DNA of 64,000 bases from Aromatoleum tolulyticum (GTDB lineage Bacteria > Pseudomonadota > Gammaproteobacteria > Burkholderiales > Rhodocyclaceae). Both the position numbers and the translations under genes were made by a program. The notes beneath the pieces are model-generated. The model was not told where the DNA came from, searched no databases, and saw nothing but the letters and a program-made list of their open reading frames with translations. The DNA lies in contig NZ_FTMD01000009.1 in NCBI RefSeq assembly GCF_900156155.1, positions 185,227 to 249,226 on the forward strand, given 5' to 3'. This document shows, in pieces, positions 32,744 through 42,632 of the stretch (positions are counted from its first letter, which is position 1; each line of letters starts with the position of its first letter).

Positions 32744-35190
32744 GTGCCTCCTCCTTCGATTGCAACGAGTTCATTGAGGGCCGCCCGTGTGTGCGAAACC
32801 AGCTCAAGGTCCTGCCGAGCATGCGACAACTGCGCCGAGCCCGCCATCTGAATGATTCGCTCCATTAACTCCAGCTCTTCGTGCAGCGACTTCACCGTCG
32901 GAAGTTCCGCATCCTGTATGGGCGACGGAGCGTTGAGACGTTGGATGGCCTGCGACACCATGGCGGCGCACCGCTCATGCACCTGCCGATTGTTCGCCGT
33001 ATAGGTTCGGAATCCATCGAAAAGCGCCGTCTCGACCGATCGACGCTGGCGAAGGCTGAGTTCAGTCAGCGCATGCCTGCGCGCGACAAAGCACAGGTCG
33101 TCACGATGGGTCGCGCTAGCTACGATGACAGGTGAGTGTGTCGCTACGACGATTGAGCAGCCAAGGCGAGAGCTAACGATTTCCAGCATCGTGGGGATGG
33201 CGCGCTGCCAACTCACGTGAAGACTTAACTCAGGCTCGTCGACCAATATTACAGTGCTATCAGCGGCGTAAGCCGTGAGCTTGAGCGCGAGAATCAACAA
33301 TTGCTGCTCGCCAGAGCTCAACTCGCCGAAGGTAGTGATGGAGCTCTGCGATTCCTGCCGCATCAGACCTAGTGCATACCTGTTGGGTGTCGCGCGCTGA
33401 AAGATGCGCGCGTTGTCGTCAGCGCTCTCCGTGAGTTGCTGCAGTTCGGCATAGCGTGCTCGATCGTCATCGAACGAGCTGCCTAGACCAAGCGGCACTA
33501 GGTACCTACGCTCGCCGAAGCCGAGGTGCCTCACGATCGTATCAAAGACGTTGAGCCGAGGGGCGCTCACATGTATCTCGCGCACCATGCGATGTACGTC
33601 CGCGGCAGTGCGGCCCAGCGCGATGCCACGTTCGGACGTTCGAGCCCCAACATAGATGAAGGGTTGTCCGTCGTTCTTCGGTCGCTCGAACGGAAATCTA
33701 TCGGTCAATCCGAACGAGACGCCCACCACGCGTCGGCCTTGCTGTACTAGGCGCTCCGCCAGATCGGCGAGCAGCATGCTTTTGCCTTCGCCGTTGTTGC
33801 CGATGACGTAAATTCGCGTGCCGTGATCCTGTCCTCGCCGTAGGGCCGCCACTATTGGTTCACTATTGAGTAGCGACATGAAGGTCTTGCGCCTCACGGC
33901 ATTGCTGAGATAGGCAGACGCAGCAAGCTTGAAACCGTTCGCCTCAATTTCGCTTGGTCGCACCCGTCGGCAGACACCCTCAACGTCTCGATACCCGTCC
34001 TTGAAGAAGGAGTTAAGCATCGCGTCGAGGTCGTCCGAACTAGACCGGCGCGATCTCGCAGATCTTGGCGAAGGCCAACCCTCCGGAACGCCGAACGACA
34101 CAATGGCCGCCATGAATTCCATCAATAGGCTGGCGTCGCGAAGCTCCCCGCTGCCTGCGAGGCTCTTTGCGTCCAGCATGAGCACATCGTTGCCGGAACG
34201 TCCTCCTTCCGCAAGGAGCCAAGCTGAGATCGACTTGCGAGATCGATTGCTGCGTTCCTGCGGCAAATCGATCACCGCGAGCAGTCGACCGCTCTGTACA
34301 AGGTGCGCTCGCAGCTCGCTGCGCCACCCACCGGCCGATCGATCCGCACCAGGAACAACGATCAGGCCCACTTCGAAATCGGAACGGTTCTGGAGGAGAT
34401 GGTCGAGGGCCTCTAGCGACGTCTGTTGATCAGCCCATATTTGCGAATGCGGACGCCGCACAGTGGCGTTTCGGCGCGGATGATCGACCAACAAAAAGGA
34501 ACCGCCGAAGAACGATGCAAGGTCGCCTTCGCTTGGCAACTTGTCCTCGGCATTGATGCCGTGCAGGGCCAGCCGCAGACCGACAAGAAAGTGCAAGCGG
34601 TCAATTACCGCGACACGCGCGGTCGATCCAATATCGAAGACCGTCCGCCGCAACACGGCGCATTCGCCTGTCGTGGCGAAGTACTCAGAGAGGCGGTCGA
34701 CGTGCGCGGAGAGGTGAGCGGCCAGAGCCGCTGCCGTGTCACCACTGCGGTACCCTGCTCCCGTCAGGCGGCCGACGACTCGGTGAAACACCTCGTCAAA
34801 GCATTCCGTCAGAAACTCTGCTCTGGAGCCCCAACTCCACTCAAAGCCGTTGAGGAGCCTGACGATGCGATGGCATGCTTCGGAGGAAGCCGGCTCTCTT
34901 GGAACATCAGCTTTGAATATGCCGGTCAGTGCGTCGCAAGCGTCGTTCCATACTTGCCGAAACTGAGCTTCATTCCAGTGTGGTCCTTCCGTATTCAAAA
35001 GTTCAAAAAACCTTCGCGTCCGGACGACTGCCTCATCCGCCCAACGCCAGGACGACTCCGCCACGCAGGCGAGCCCGAGTACCATCAGCGCGAACTGCTC
35101 GAACTCACTTTCCCTTAGCCCGGAGGAAGCACGCAACGAGCGCAGCGCCTCCCAGAACTTGGCCGTCACTACGGCCCGCTCATCAATCAT
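32740..35190 (-). CDS. Degenerate HsdM-like methyltransferase domain fused to a PtuA-like AAA ATPase
   Basis: This is an 816-residue protein from the ATG at 35190 (GGGAGGAAGA ahead). The C-terminal ATPase (~445-800) has Walker A GNNGEGKS (464-471), ABC-type signature LSSGEQQ (624-630), Walker B VILVDEPELSLH (647-658) and H-switch VVATHSP (His685), as in PtuA/OLD-like AAA15 ATPases. Residues ~1-430 follow the layout of type I N6-adenine methylases: N-terminal helices (FWEALRSLR), a motif I position reading VFDIGSTARV in place of DPACGSGG, LRLALHGINAE, a motif IV position VDHPRR in place of NPPF, then LRAHLVQSGRLLAVIDLP and the closing PSEIEANGFKLAASAYL. Both catalytic motifs are lost, so it is probably a DNA-binding pseudo-methylase. 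It is translationally coupled to the HNH gene. Confidence 0.8.
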   Translation of the reverse strand: MIDERAVVTAKFWEALRSLRASSGLRESEFEQFALMVLGLACVAESSWRWADEAVVRTRRFFELLNTEGPHWNEAQFRQVWNDACDALTGIFKADVPREPASSEACHRIVRLLNGFEWSWGSRAEFLTECFDEVFHRVVGRLTGAGYRSGDTAAALAAHLSAHVDRLSEYFATTGECAVLRRTVFDIGSTARVAVIDRLHFLVGLRLALHGINAEDKLPSEGDLASFFGGSFLLVDHPRRNATVRRPHSQIWADQQTSLEALDHLLQNRSDFEVGLIVVPGADRSAGGWRSELRAHLVQSGRLLAVIDLPQERSNRSRKSISAWLLAEGGRSGNDVLMLDAKSLAGSGELRDASLLMEFMAAIVSFGVPEGWPSPRSARSRRSSSDDLDAMLNSFFKDGYRDVEGVCRRVRPSEIEANGFKLAASAYLSNAVRRKTFMSLLNSEPIVAALRRGQDHGTRIYVIGNNGEGKSMLLADLAERLVQQGRRVVGVSFGLTDRFPFERPKNDGQPFIYVGARTSERGIALGRTAADVHRMVREIHVSAPRLNVFDTIVRHLGFGERRYLVPLGLGSSFDDDRARYAELQQLTESADDNARIFQRATPNRYALGLMRQESQSSITTFGELSSGEQQLLILALKLTAYAADSTVILVDEPELSLHVSWQRAIPTMLEIVSSRLGCSIVVATHSPVIVASATHRDDLCFVARRHALTELSLRQRRSVETALFDGFRTYTANNRQVHERCAAMVSQAIQRLNAPSPIQDAELPTVKSLHEELELMERIIQMAGSAQLSHARQDLELVSHTRAALNELVAIEGGGT

Positions 35191-35240
35191 TCTTCCTCCC
35201 TCGAAGGACGGCTGTCTACGCCACGTCTCATGAGATTGTT

Positions 35241-35259
35241 CTATGCCATCACGGCATAG
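35241..35259 (-). promoter_or_regulatory. Palindrome in the promoter region of the ATPase-HNH cassette
   Basis: CTATGCC-ATCAC-GGCATAG has perfect 7-base arms and is centred ~60 bases upstream of the ATPase start codon. A TTAAAC sequence abuts it on the upstream side and GAACAA follows about 17 bases later, so it could lie within the spacer of a weak promoter and act as a repressor operator. No regulator gene is encoded in the cassette. Confidence 0.45.
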
Positions 35260-35415
35260 TTTAATGGCGGTTTACGAACTCCGCACCTAGCCAGGAACGG
35301 GCGCCCGACACGCGGACCCGAGGAGCTGCTCCTGGCCGATACGACCCCTCCAGCATCTAGCCCGCGAGCGTCCGTCAGTCGTGCCGAACGCGTGCGACCA
35401 GCGGCCGAGTCACCA

Positions 35416-35550
35416 TCAGATCTCGATTTGCTTGGATATCTCCAAGGCATTATCGACTTCGATGCCGAGGTAGCGCGCGGTGCTCTCAAGCTTGGAATGG
35501 CCTGCGGGCAGTCGTTGCCGTTTCGACGCGAAGATCGGCTCCGTGCGTGA
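35416..35550 (-). pseudogene. C-terminal remnant of a tyrosine recombinase (integrase)
   Basis: The minus strand encodes GHSKLESTARYLGIEVD then NALEISKQIEI and a TGA stop at 35416-35418. This is the C-terminal end of a phage/transposon-type tyrosine recombinase; the Tyr in RYLGIE is the catalytic nucleophile and the His is that of the LGH-x2-hydrophobic box. Upstream the frame degenerates: a short RTEP segment resembles the preceding RT-K-x motif, but LRAVQLLL is missing, and the rest of the gene is absent. It lies just upstream of the ATPase-HNH cassette and is evidence of past site-specific integration. Confidence 0.75.
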
Positions 35551-35601
35551 CTTGGGTGTACTGGGTGTGATCCAGCTGCGACCAGACATCGACCATGGAA
35601 C

Positions 35602-35629
35602 AAAAAGGCCAACCCCGGTTGGGTTGGCC
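35602..35629 (-). terminator. Rho-independent terminator-like hairpin
   Basis: On the minus strand GGCCAACCC and GGGTTGGCC form a 9-bp stem with a five-base loop, followed directly by TTTTTGTT. It is a well-formed intrinsic terminator for transcription coming from the SnoaL-like gene side towards the integrase remnant. The adjacent AATAGGGGACAGCCCAC resembles sequences often found at ends of small mobile elements, but no element is intact. Confidence 0.7.
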
Positions 35630-35781
35630 TAAGTGCTGGAATCTTTAGGTGAAATAGGGGACAGCCCACAACTTTATCCGCCCACTCGGCCGCCGAGACG
35701 CAGCGCCTGCCGGCCGAAACAGATGACCTTCCAGCTGCGGCAGTTCTCGCCAATTCCTGCCGTTCCGGCGGAAGTAGCCAG

Positions 35782-36240
35782 TCACGCGAGCGGCGGCGCT
35801 TCCCCTGGCTTCTCAGCCAGCTTGGGAAGCAGGCCGATCTGCTGATAGAGGGACAAGAAGTCGTAGCAGTTCCAGCCTTCCTGGATCTGGCCATTCTCGA
35901 TTCTCGCGATCGAAACGCCATAGATCTCGATCGGCGCTTTGGACGGGGCAACTCCGAGGCCTCCGCCGGTGTGTGTCGCCGTGACGGCGCAGTGGCAGGC
36001 CACCATGTCGCCATCGCAGATCGTGCGCAGGATACGGATCCTGATGTCGGGGAAGGCCGTGCGGAAGGCCCGGAAGAAGGTCTTGAATCCTTCGGGACCG
36101 CTGACCGGCTTGTCGTCGGCAGCACCTAGCCCGTGGACCGTCGCGGTCGGTGACATCAGCCGGTCGATCACGCTCTCGTCGCCCTTGTTCCACACCTGCT
36201 CGAACCACAACTTGACCAGCTCTCGGTTGGCATTGCTCAT
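35782..36240 (-). CDS. SnoaL-like ester cyclase family protein
   Basis: This is a 152-residue protein of the NTF2-like/SnoaL fold: NRELVKLWFEQVWNKGDES, PTATVHGLG, GPEGFKTFFRAFRTAFPDIR, GDMVACHCAVTATHTG, APIEIYGVSIARIENGQIQE and GWNCYDFLSLYQQIGL. These match the ester cyclase / SnoaL-like polyketide cyclase domain proteins, a large group with mostly unknown substrates. It stands alone between the accessory cassette and the GGDEF-EAL gene. Its stop is followed on the minus strand by the intrinsic terminator at 35602-35629. Confidence 0.85.
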   Translation of the reverse strand: MSNANRELVKLWFEQVWNKGDESVIDRLMSPTATVHGLGAADDKPVSGPEGFKTFFRAFRTAFPDIRIRILRTICDGDMVACHCAVTATHTGGGLGVAPSKAPIEIYGVSIARIENGQIQEGWNCYDFLSLYQQIGLLPKLAEKPGEAPPLA

Positions 36241-36415
36241 TTCGCTGCCCCTCTTGTCGATGAGGTCGAAGACAACTGCCGCTCCGCGCAGAAGCGAAGC
36301 CTTTCCACCGTTCTAGTATCGTCGGCGGCTGCAGGCAATGCCCACGATCCCTATCCCAACGGGCCAGCCACTTTGCCCTTCGCCGCCCTTCAGCCACGCG
36401 CCCGATCCGAGCAGC

Positions 36416-38746
36416 CTAGCCACGCTCCACTTCCACCCGCGGCGCCCGAAAGCCTTCAACAAATTCCTCGACCTGCTCGGCTGCGATGGGCTTGCTGAAC
36501 AAATACCCTTGAATCCTCTGGCACCCGATGCTCCCCAGAAAGTTGAGCTGAGCCTCCGTCTCGACCCCTTCGGCCACCACCTGCAGGCCCAGCTTTCGCG
36601 CCAGCAGCATCGTCATTTCGCAGATCGCTGAGTCGTTCTCGTCTGTTTCGAGATCCCTCACGAATGAGCGATCGATCTTGATAATGTCGATGGGAAAGAG
36701 CTTCAGATAGGCGAGCGATGAGTAGCCGGTACCGAAATCGTCGAGGACCACCTTGACGCCCAGATCGGTCAGCGCCTTCATCATCACGATGTTCTGCTGC
36801 GGATTCCGCATCGCCATCGATTCGGTGATCTCCAGATGAATGCAACTGGCAGGCACGCCAGCACGCTCCACGGCTTGCTTGACCAAGTCAGGCAGGTCCT
36901 TTTCCTGGAATTGGATCGCGCTCAAGTTCACCGACATCTCCAGCTCGTTCAGCCCCGCGTCGTGCCAGCGCTTGAGCTGCCGGCAGGCTTCTTCGAGGAC
37001 CCATTTGCCGAGCGGCAGAATCAGTCGGGTTTCTTCGGCTAGGGGAATGAAGTCGCCCGGGAGAATGGTTCCTCGCTCCGGATGACGCCAGCGCACCAGG
37101 GCTTCGACGCCGACGACCCGGCCGCTGTCGAGCTCGATCTGCGGCTGGTAATGCAGGACGAACTGTCCTTCGGTCAGCGCGACCTCCAGCGCCTTCTCCG
37201 CCGTTACGCGCTCAGCGACGGCCGTCCGCATCTCCTCGGTATAGAACTGGAAATTGCACCGGCCGGCCGCCTTGGCGCGGTACATCGCGATATCGGCATT
37301 CTTGACGAGCTCGTTGATTTCGGTGGCATCGTCGGGATAGAAGCAGATGCCGATGCTCGGCGAGGTGCGCAACTCATGGTCGACCATCGGATAAGGCGCG
37401 GCGAGCTGATCGACGATCTTGGCGGCGACCTCGGCCGCATCCGAGATATTTTCGATCGCGGTCAGGGCGACGACGAATTCGTCGCCGCCCAGCCGGGCGA
37501 CGATATCGCTGTGCCGCACGGAGTGCTCGAGGCGTTTTGCGACCTCGATCAGCAGTCGATCGCCGACGTGGTGACCGAGCGTGTCGTTGATCGACTTGAA
37601 GCCGTCGAGGTCGATCAGCATGACGGCCATCGCCTTGCCGCATCGCCGAGCCATGGCGATGCTCTGTTCCATGCGCTCGTAAAGGCTGCTGCGGTTGGGC
37701 AGGCCGGTCAGTCCGTCGTGGTGGGCGAGAAAACGGATCCGGTCCTCGGCCCGTTTGCGCTCGGTGATGTCGCGCGCGATCCCGAGGACGCCGGCCGGCG
37801 CCCCATCCGCGCCGGGCAATGGTGCCTTTACGGTCTCCAGCAGGATCGCCGGCCCGCCGTCGGCCGCCGGAACCAGCTCCTCGTTGCGGCGCGGCTCACC
37901 GGCGGCGATGGTTTCCCTATCCTTGCCGCGGAAGAATTCGGCCAGTTCGGCCGGGAAGAAGTCTTCGTCGCGGCGACCGACGATTTTAGCGACGGTACTG
38001 CCTACCAGGCGCTCGAACGCCCGGTTGCAGGACAGGTACACGCCGTTCGTATCCTTGAGCCAGACCGGGTCGGGCAAGGCATTGATGAGCGCTTCCATGC
38101 GCCCCTGGCTTTCGCGCAGTTGCAGATTGGTCAGCGACAGATGCGACAGGTAGGCAGCCAGGTTGACGACCAGGCCCATCACGCTGCGCACCTTCTCGCG
38201 GCTGAAGCGCGGGATGCCGGCGATGGCCGCCAGATACGCGGTCTTGTCGTAGTTGAAACGCTCGGCCCGGGCCGCAAAGAAGCTTTCGTCAACGACGTCG
38301 TCGTCGTAGAAGAATTGGCCGCAATAGAGATTGCCGAGATGCTCCTTGCCGACGAATACGGGCGTGACGACGTCCCACAATCCATTCTTGCACTTGTAAT
38401 CGACAAACTCGCCCTTTCGCAGATGGCTGGCGAGAAAGAGGTCGCTCTCGGTGCAATTGACGGCCGAACCCGCAACCGCGCGATGGAAGGCCGTGCAGGC
38501 CGATTGCCAGCCGGCGCTCTGCAGGATGTTGCCGTCGAGGTCGAGCAACGCCGTGGCGATACCGACCAGGTCGGACAGCCCGTCGAGAAACGAACGCAGC
38601 GATTCGACGTCGATCAGCGCGGCGACGCCGACTTGCGACACCGGATTCTTGGGCCGTGTCCGAATCGAATCGGCCGTGAATTCGTTCCGTGATCCCGCCT
38701 TTTGCCATCGCACAGGCACGGCCTCAGGTGGCGCTAATCTGCCCAT
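36416..38746 (-). CDS. PocR-PAS-GGDEF-EAL c-di-GMP signalling protein
   Basis: This is a 776-residue protein from the ATG at 38746 (AGGAAGATC ahead). An uninterrupted antisense frame extends much further upstream but is a GC-rich artefact over the ChaN gene. Residues ~35-200 are a PocR sensory domain ([40 protein letters not shown]). A PAS domain follows (~235-355, [20 protein letters not shown]), then GGDEF (~365-525, [12 protein letters not shown]) and EAL (~540-770, [33 protein letters not shown]). PocR domains are thought to bind small hydrocarbon-type ligands, so it may link substrate sensing to c-di-GMP. Both catalytic motifs are intact. Confidence 0.93.
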   Translation of the reverse strand: MGRLAPPEAVPVRWQKAGSRNEFTADSIRTRPKNPVSQVGVAALIDVESLRSFLDGLSDLVGIATALLDLDGNILQSAGWQSACTAFHRAVAGSAVNCTESDLFLASHLRKGEFVDYKCKNGLWDVVTPVFVGKEHLGNLYCGQFFYDDDVVDESFFAARAERFNYDKTAYLAAIAGIPRFSREKVRSVMGLVVNLAAYLSHLSLTNLQLRESQGRMEALINALPDPVWLKDTNGVYLSCNRAFERLVGSTVAKIVGRRDEDFFPAELAEFFRGKDRETIAAGEPRRNEELVPAADGGPAILLETVKAPLPGADGAPAGVLGIARDITERKRAEDRIRFLAHHDGLTGLPNRSSLYERMEQSIAMARRCGKAMAVMLIDLDGFKSINDTLGHHVGDRLLIEVAKRLEHSVRHSDIVARLGGDEFVVALTAIENISDAAEVAAKIVDQLAAPYPMVDHELRTSPSIGICFYPDDATEINELVKNADIAMYRAKAAGRCNFQFYTEEMRTAVAERVTAEKALEVALTEGQFVLHYQPQIELDSGRVVGVEALVRWRHPERGTILPGDFIPLAEETRLILPLGKWVLEEACRQLKRWHDAGLNELEMSVNLSAIQFQEKDLPDLVKQAVERAGVPASCIHLEITESMAMRNPQQNIVMMKALTDLGVKVVLDDFGTGYSSLAYLKLFPIDIIKIDRSFVRDLETDENDSAICEMTMLLARKLGLQVVAEGVETEAQLNFLGSIGCQRIQGYLFSKPIAAEQVEEFVEGFRAPRVEVERG

Positions 38747-39247
38747 GATCTTCCTGCCTCTTGTCCGGATAGGATGCGCAGTCACTGGCGGCGCCGTCGG
38801 GCGATTGCGGAAATGACAGTATAGGAGTTTCCGCCGAGCGGTTGCCGGTGAGGTCGTGCGGAATCGCGGCGCAGTTGATCGCGACGAAGGGTTGGTCCGC
38901 GCGGTCGCCGTGCTCGTGCAGCCAGCGCGCGAAAATCTCCTTGCCGACGCCGGTTTCGCCGAGCACCAGGGGCCTGGGGGCTCACCGCGCGGCGAGCCAA
39001 TACGGCGGCAGTGCGTGCGGCTCTTATATAGATCCCAAAGACCCGGATGCGGCCGAGCACCTGCTGCGCTTCTTCCTCGAACACCCGCGGCCCGAAGCGG
39101 CCAGCTGACGATTTGCCCCTGCCCTGCCCTCGGGCGAAGGCTGGCAGGACAGCGAAGTGACGCCAGACGCATGCCAGAGTTCTTCCCCTCCGGGAACTCG
39201 GCGCCCACGATGCAATCGGAGATATGCCACCGCACTCTCGGAAAGCG
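38747..39247. other. Intergenic region with gene scraps
   Basis: These ~500 bases hold no complete gene. They contain the DmpR-family fragment at 38851-38970 and, on the plus strand at about 39015-39108, a short open end reading [20 protein letters not shown] then HPRPEAAS and a stop. This looks like the C-terminus of some lost protein, possibly an alpha/beta hydrolase or depolymerase, but is too short to assign. The mixture suggests repeated insertion and deletion. Confidence 0.5.
38851..38970 (-). pseudogene. Fragment of a DmpR-family sigma-54 activator (AAA+ Walker A region)
   Basis: The minus strand encodes [19 protein letters not shown] then [19 protein letters not shown]. This corresponds to the central AAA+ domain around Walker A of the intact regulator at 44022-45704. 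By eye the two DNA stretches differ at about seven of ~118 positions. Sequence similarity ends sharply at both sides (38970 and about 38850), so only this piece remains. It could be a relic of a duplicated regulator or the end of a deleted paralogue. Confidence 0.85.
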
Positions 39248-40468
39248 ATGACCTCGAACCTCGTTCGCCTGTTCACGGCCGCCATCGCTTTGGCGGCACC
39301 CGGTTTCCACGACGGGGCCGCCGCCCGCGACCTCCCCACCGCGGCCGCCGCCTCCGCCTGTCTCACACCCGCTGCCTGGAGCAGCCTTGACGGGGAGCGG
39401 CCGCGCGTCACGAGCGCTTTGCCGCTGCTGACGGAAATGGCGAAGCGCGACGTTGTGCTGCTCGGTGAGCTCCACGACGAGCACGACCATCACCGCTGGC
39501 AGTTGCAGGCGCTCGCCGCCCTCCATGTCCAGCGGCCGAACATGGTGCTGGGTTTCGAGATGTTCCCGCGCCGTGTGCAGCCGGCGCTGGACCGCTGGGT
39601 GGCCGGGGAACTCACGGTCAAGGAGTTTCTGGAGCAGTCCCAGTGGGACAAGGTGTGGAACCTGCCGGCCGAGTTGTATCTGCCGCTGTTCGAATTCGCC
39701 CGCATCAACCGTATTCGCATGGTCGCGCTGAACGTCGACCAGCAGCTCACCCGCGCCATCGCCGACAAGGGCTGGGAGGCGATCCCGCCGGCAGAGCGGG
39801 AAGGCGTGGGCCGCCCCGCGGCACCGGCCGAGGACTATCGCGACGTTCTGTTCCAGGTGTATCGCGAACACCCGGCCCGGAAGGGCACGGCGGATGACAA
39901 GGCGGCGCGCGGCGATGCGGCGTTCGCCCACTTCGTCGAGGCGCAGACCACCTGGGACCGGGCGATGGCTGAAGCCCTGGCGCGGGCTCTGTCCGCGGGA
40001 CCGGCGGGGGAAAAGCCCTTGGTGGTGGGCGTCATGGGCAGCGGCCATATCCGCTACGGCCATGGCGTGCCCCATCAGCTGCGCAACCTCGGTGTGACCC
40101 GCATCGGCACCCTGCTCCCCGTGCCGGCGGACTTCAACTGCGAGGACGTTCGTACCGGCTTCGCAGACGCCGTGTTCGCGCTGCCGACGTACGCGGCGGC
40201 CAAGCCGGAGCCCCCGCGGCTCGGCGTGCGGCTGGATGAGGACGGTGGCGCCGTACGCATCGCCAACGTCACCGCCGGGAGCCTGGCCGACAAGACGGGC
40301 CTGAAGAACGGCGACCATCTGGTGGAAGTGGGGGGCCAGCCCGCGAAGCAGCTGCGGTCGGTGATCGCATCGGTGCGCGCGCAGCCTCCGGGGAGCTGGC
40401 TGCCGATGCGCGTGAAGCGCGGCAACGAGACGGTCGATCTCGTCGTCAAATTCCCCCCCGCGCCGTGA
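39248..40468 (+). CDS. ChaN family protein with C-terminal PDZ domain
   Basis: This is a 406-residue protein from the ATG at 39248 (GGAAAGCG ahead). An N-terminal signal peptide ([20 protein letters not shown]) leads into a ChaN/DUF399 domain (~60-290) with [35 protein letters not shown] and [23 protein letters not shown] domain (~315-405) follows with [20 protein letters not shown]. ChaN proteins are haem-binding, iron-regulated envelope proteins in some species. The stop overlaps the start of the downstream peptidase gene by four bases, so the two form an operon. Confidence 0.88.
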   Translation: MTSNLVRLFTAAIALAAPGFHDGAAARDLPTAAAASACLTPAAWSSLDGERPRVTSALPLLTEMAKRDVVLLGELHDEHDHHRWQLQALAALHVQRPNMVLGFEMFPRRVQPALDRWVAGELTVKEFLEQSQWDKVWNLPAELYLPLFEFARINRIRMVALNVDQQLTRAIADKGWEAIPPAEREGVGRPAAPAEDYRDVLFQVYREHPARKGTADDKAARGDAAFAHFVEAQTTWDRAMAEALARALSAGPAGEKPLVVGVMGSGHIRYGHGVPHQLRNLGVTRIGTLLPVPADFNCEDVRTGFADAVFALPTYAAAKPEPPRLGVRLDEDGGAVRIANVTAGSLADKTGLKNGDHLVEVGGQPAKQLRSVIASVRAQPPGSWLPMRVKRGNETVDLVVKFPPAP

Positions 40469-42534
40469 AGACGGGTTCCCTCGCGCGAGTGGTGTCAGCC
40501 CTTGTGGCGGTTCTGCTCGCTGTTCTGCTCCCCATCCTGTTCCTTTTCCCGTCCGCGGCGCGGGCGGAGGCCCCGACCCTGGAGCTCGCGGTCGAGCTCG
40601 ATCCCGCCACGCGCCGCCTCGCGGTGCGGGCCGACCTGTCCCCAGCTTCCCGCGATTTCCGTTTCGAGCTGCACGAGGCGCTGGAAGTGACCGCTGCCAC
40701 GGCGGACGGCAAGCCCGTTGCGGTCCGCCCAGCGGAACGCCGCGGTTTCATCCGCACCTGGCAGGTCGCACTGCCTCCCGCCGCCGAGCGGCTGCATCTC
40801 GAATATGCCGGCACCCTGCCCGCCCTGGACCGCACGCTCGATCATCGCGACGTGGTCCAGGGCCTGTCGCCGGTGGCCTCGGCGGAAGGGAGCTTCCTGC
40901 CCTCCGGCGGCGGGTGGTATCCGCGGCCGGCGGCGCTGTTCGCATACAACGTGACACTGACCATGCCGGGGAACCAGCGGGCGCTGGTGGCCGGGCGGCT
41001 GAAGTCCGAAGAACTTGCGGGCCACGGATCTGGCCATTACCGGGCACGCTTCGAATTCGCGCAGCCCGCCGACGGCATCGACCTCATGGCGGGCCCCTGG
41101 GTCGTCCGCGAGAAGATGATGCCGCGGGCGTCAGCGGAGCCGGTGCGCCTGCGCACCTACTTCTTCCGGGATCTGGACGCCATCCCCGGCCTTGCCGAGG
41201 GCTATCTGGACGACAGCCAGCGCTACCTCGAGCGCTATGGAAAGGAGATCGGGACCTATCCGTTCACCGAGTTCTCGGTGGTGGCGAGCCCGCTGCCGAC
41301 CGGGTTCGGCATGCCGACGCTGACCTACCTCGGCGCCGACGTGCTGAAGCTGCCGTTCATCCGCGCGACCTCGCTCGGCCACGAAGTGCTGCACAACTGG
41401 TGGGGGAACGGCGTCTACGTCGATTTTGCCCAAGGCAACTGGTCGGAGGGGCTGACCACCTTCATGGCGGACTACGCCTACAAGGAATCGGAGTCCGCCG
41501 AGGCGGCCGGCGCGATGCGGCTGGGATGGCTGCGCGATTTTGCCGCCGTACCCGCGGGTGACCACCAGTCGCTGGCCGATTTCCGCTCCCGCACCCACGG
41601 CGCTGCGGCGGCGGTGGGTTACGGCAAGGCGGCGATGCTGTTCGTGATGCTCCGCGACACCATCGGCGAGGAGGCCTTCCGGAGCGGCATCCGTGCGTTC
41701 TGGCAGACGCAGAACTTCCGCACCGCCTCCTGGAGCGACCTGCAGGCGGCCTTCGAGCGCGCCTCGGGGCGGTCTCTGGACGCCTTCTTCAAGCAGTGGA
41801 TCAACCGTGCGGGCGGCCCGGCGGTCAGGATCACCGCAGCCGATGCACGCCGCACGGCGGAGGGTGCGCGGCTGACGCTCGCGGTGGAGCAGAACGCGCC
41901 GGCCTATGCCCTGCACCTTCCCGTGCAGCTTGTCTTTCCCGACCGCGCGGAAATGCGCTGGATCGACGTCGACAAGGCGCGGCAGGCGGTTACGCTGGAT
42001 GTGGTGGCGATGCCCACAGGCGTACGCCTGGACCCCGAACTGCAGGTCTGGCGCATGCTCGGGCAGGAACAGTTGCCGCCCATCCTGCGGCAGTGGGTCA
42101 TTGCGCGGAATCCTTATCTGGCGCAGGCCTCTGCTGCGCCGGACGTGCGTGAAGCGAGCGTCGCGCTGGCCCAGCGCCTGTTCGAAGTCAGCCCCCATGC
42201 GATCGCGCCGGGCGAGATCACCAAGGGAAGCGGGCCGGTGCTGCTGGCCGGCCTGCACGCGGACGTGGATGCTGCGCTGGAACGCGCCGGCCTGCCGCCC
42301 CGGCCGGAGCGTCTGGCCGGTCGCGGCAGCGCCCAGGTGTGGACCGTCGCGGTCCCGGCCGGCGCACCGGTGGCGGTGATCTCGGCGCGGGACGCGGAAT
42401 CGCTGCGGGCGCTGCTGCGCCCCCTGCCTCACTACGGCGCGCAGAGCTGGCTGGTATTCGAGGGCGCGCGGCTTGTCGAGCGCGGCGTATGGCCCGCCCC
42501 CACCCCACTCATCCCGGTGCGCGCCGCGCCGTGA
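40465..42534 (+). CDS. M1-family-like zinc aminopeptidase, exported
   Basis: This is a 689-residue protein with a signal peptide ([20 protein letters not shown] then PSAARAEA). The zinc-binding gluzincin motif is [20 protein letters not shown] followed by WSEGLTTF, which gives HExxH and a Glu 18 residues later. The GAMEN-type exopeptidase motif is not obvious; [10 protein letters not shown] occupies that place. The C-terminal ~150 residues may be a cell-surface or regulatory domain. It is translationally coupled to ChaN-PDZ, a pairing that suggests a shared envelope or haem-peptide function, which is inference. Confidence 0.82.
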   Translation: MKTGSLARVVSALVAVLLAVLLPILFLFPSAARAEAPTLELAVELDPATRRLAVRADLSPASRDFRFELHEALEVTAATADGKPVAVRPAERRGFIRTWQVALPPAAERLHLEYAGTLPALDRTLDHRDVVQGLSPVASAEGSFLPSGGGWYPRPAALFAYNVTLTMPGNQRALVAGRLKSEELAGHGSGHYRARFEFAQPADGIDLMAGPWVVREKMMPRASAEPVRLRTYFFRDLDAIPGLAEGYLDDSQRYLERYGKEIGTYPFTEFSVVASPLPTGFGMPTLTYLGADVLKLPFIRATSLGHEVLHNWWGNGVYVDFAQGNWSEGLTTFMADYAYKESESAEAAGAMRLGWLRDFAAVPAGDHQSLADFRSRTHGAAAAVGYGKAAMLFVMLRDTIGEEAFRSGIRAFWQTQNFRTASWSDLQAAFERASGRSLDAFFKQWINRAGGPAVRITAADARRTAEGARLTLAVEQNAPAYALHLPVQLVFPDRAEMRWIDVDKARQAVTLDVVAMPTGVRLDPELQVWRMLGQEQLPPILRQWVIARNPYLAQASAAPDVREASVALAQRLFEVSPHAIAPGEITKGSGPVLLAGLHADVDAALERAGLPPRPERLAGRGSAQVWTVAVPAGAPVAVISARDAESLRALLRPLPHYGAQSWLVFEGARLVERGVWPAPTPLIPVRAAP

Positions 42535-42632
42535 CGCTGTTCATTCACCGACTGGTTCGAACCGCCAGCCCCGGCCCTTCCGCCCTCGCCGGCGCTGCAG
42601 TTCACGAGAGCGGTTTCGCCAAGCGCCTCACG

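Noticed and set aside
36416..40318. Uninterrupted 1300-codon minus-strand frame
   Set aside because: Only the part up to 38746 has PocR/PAS/GGDEF/EAL domains and a proper ribosome-binding site. The rest is antisense to ChaN-PDZ, has low-complexity Arg/Ala-rich composition and passes through the DmpR scrap region.
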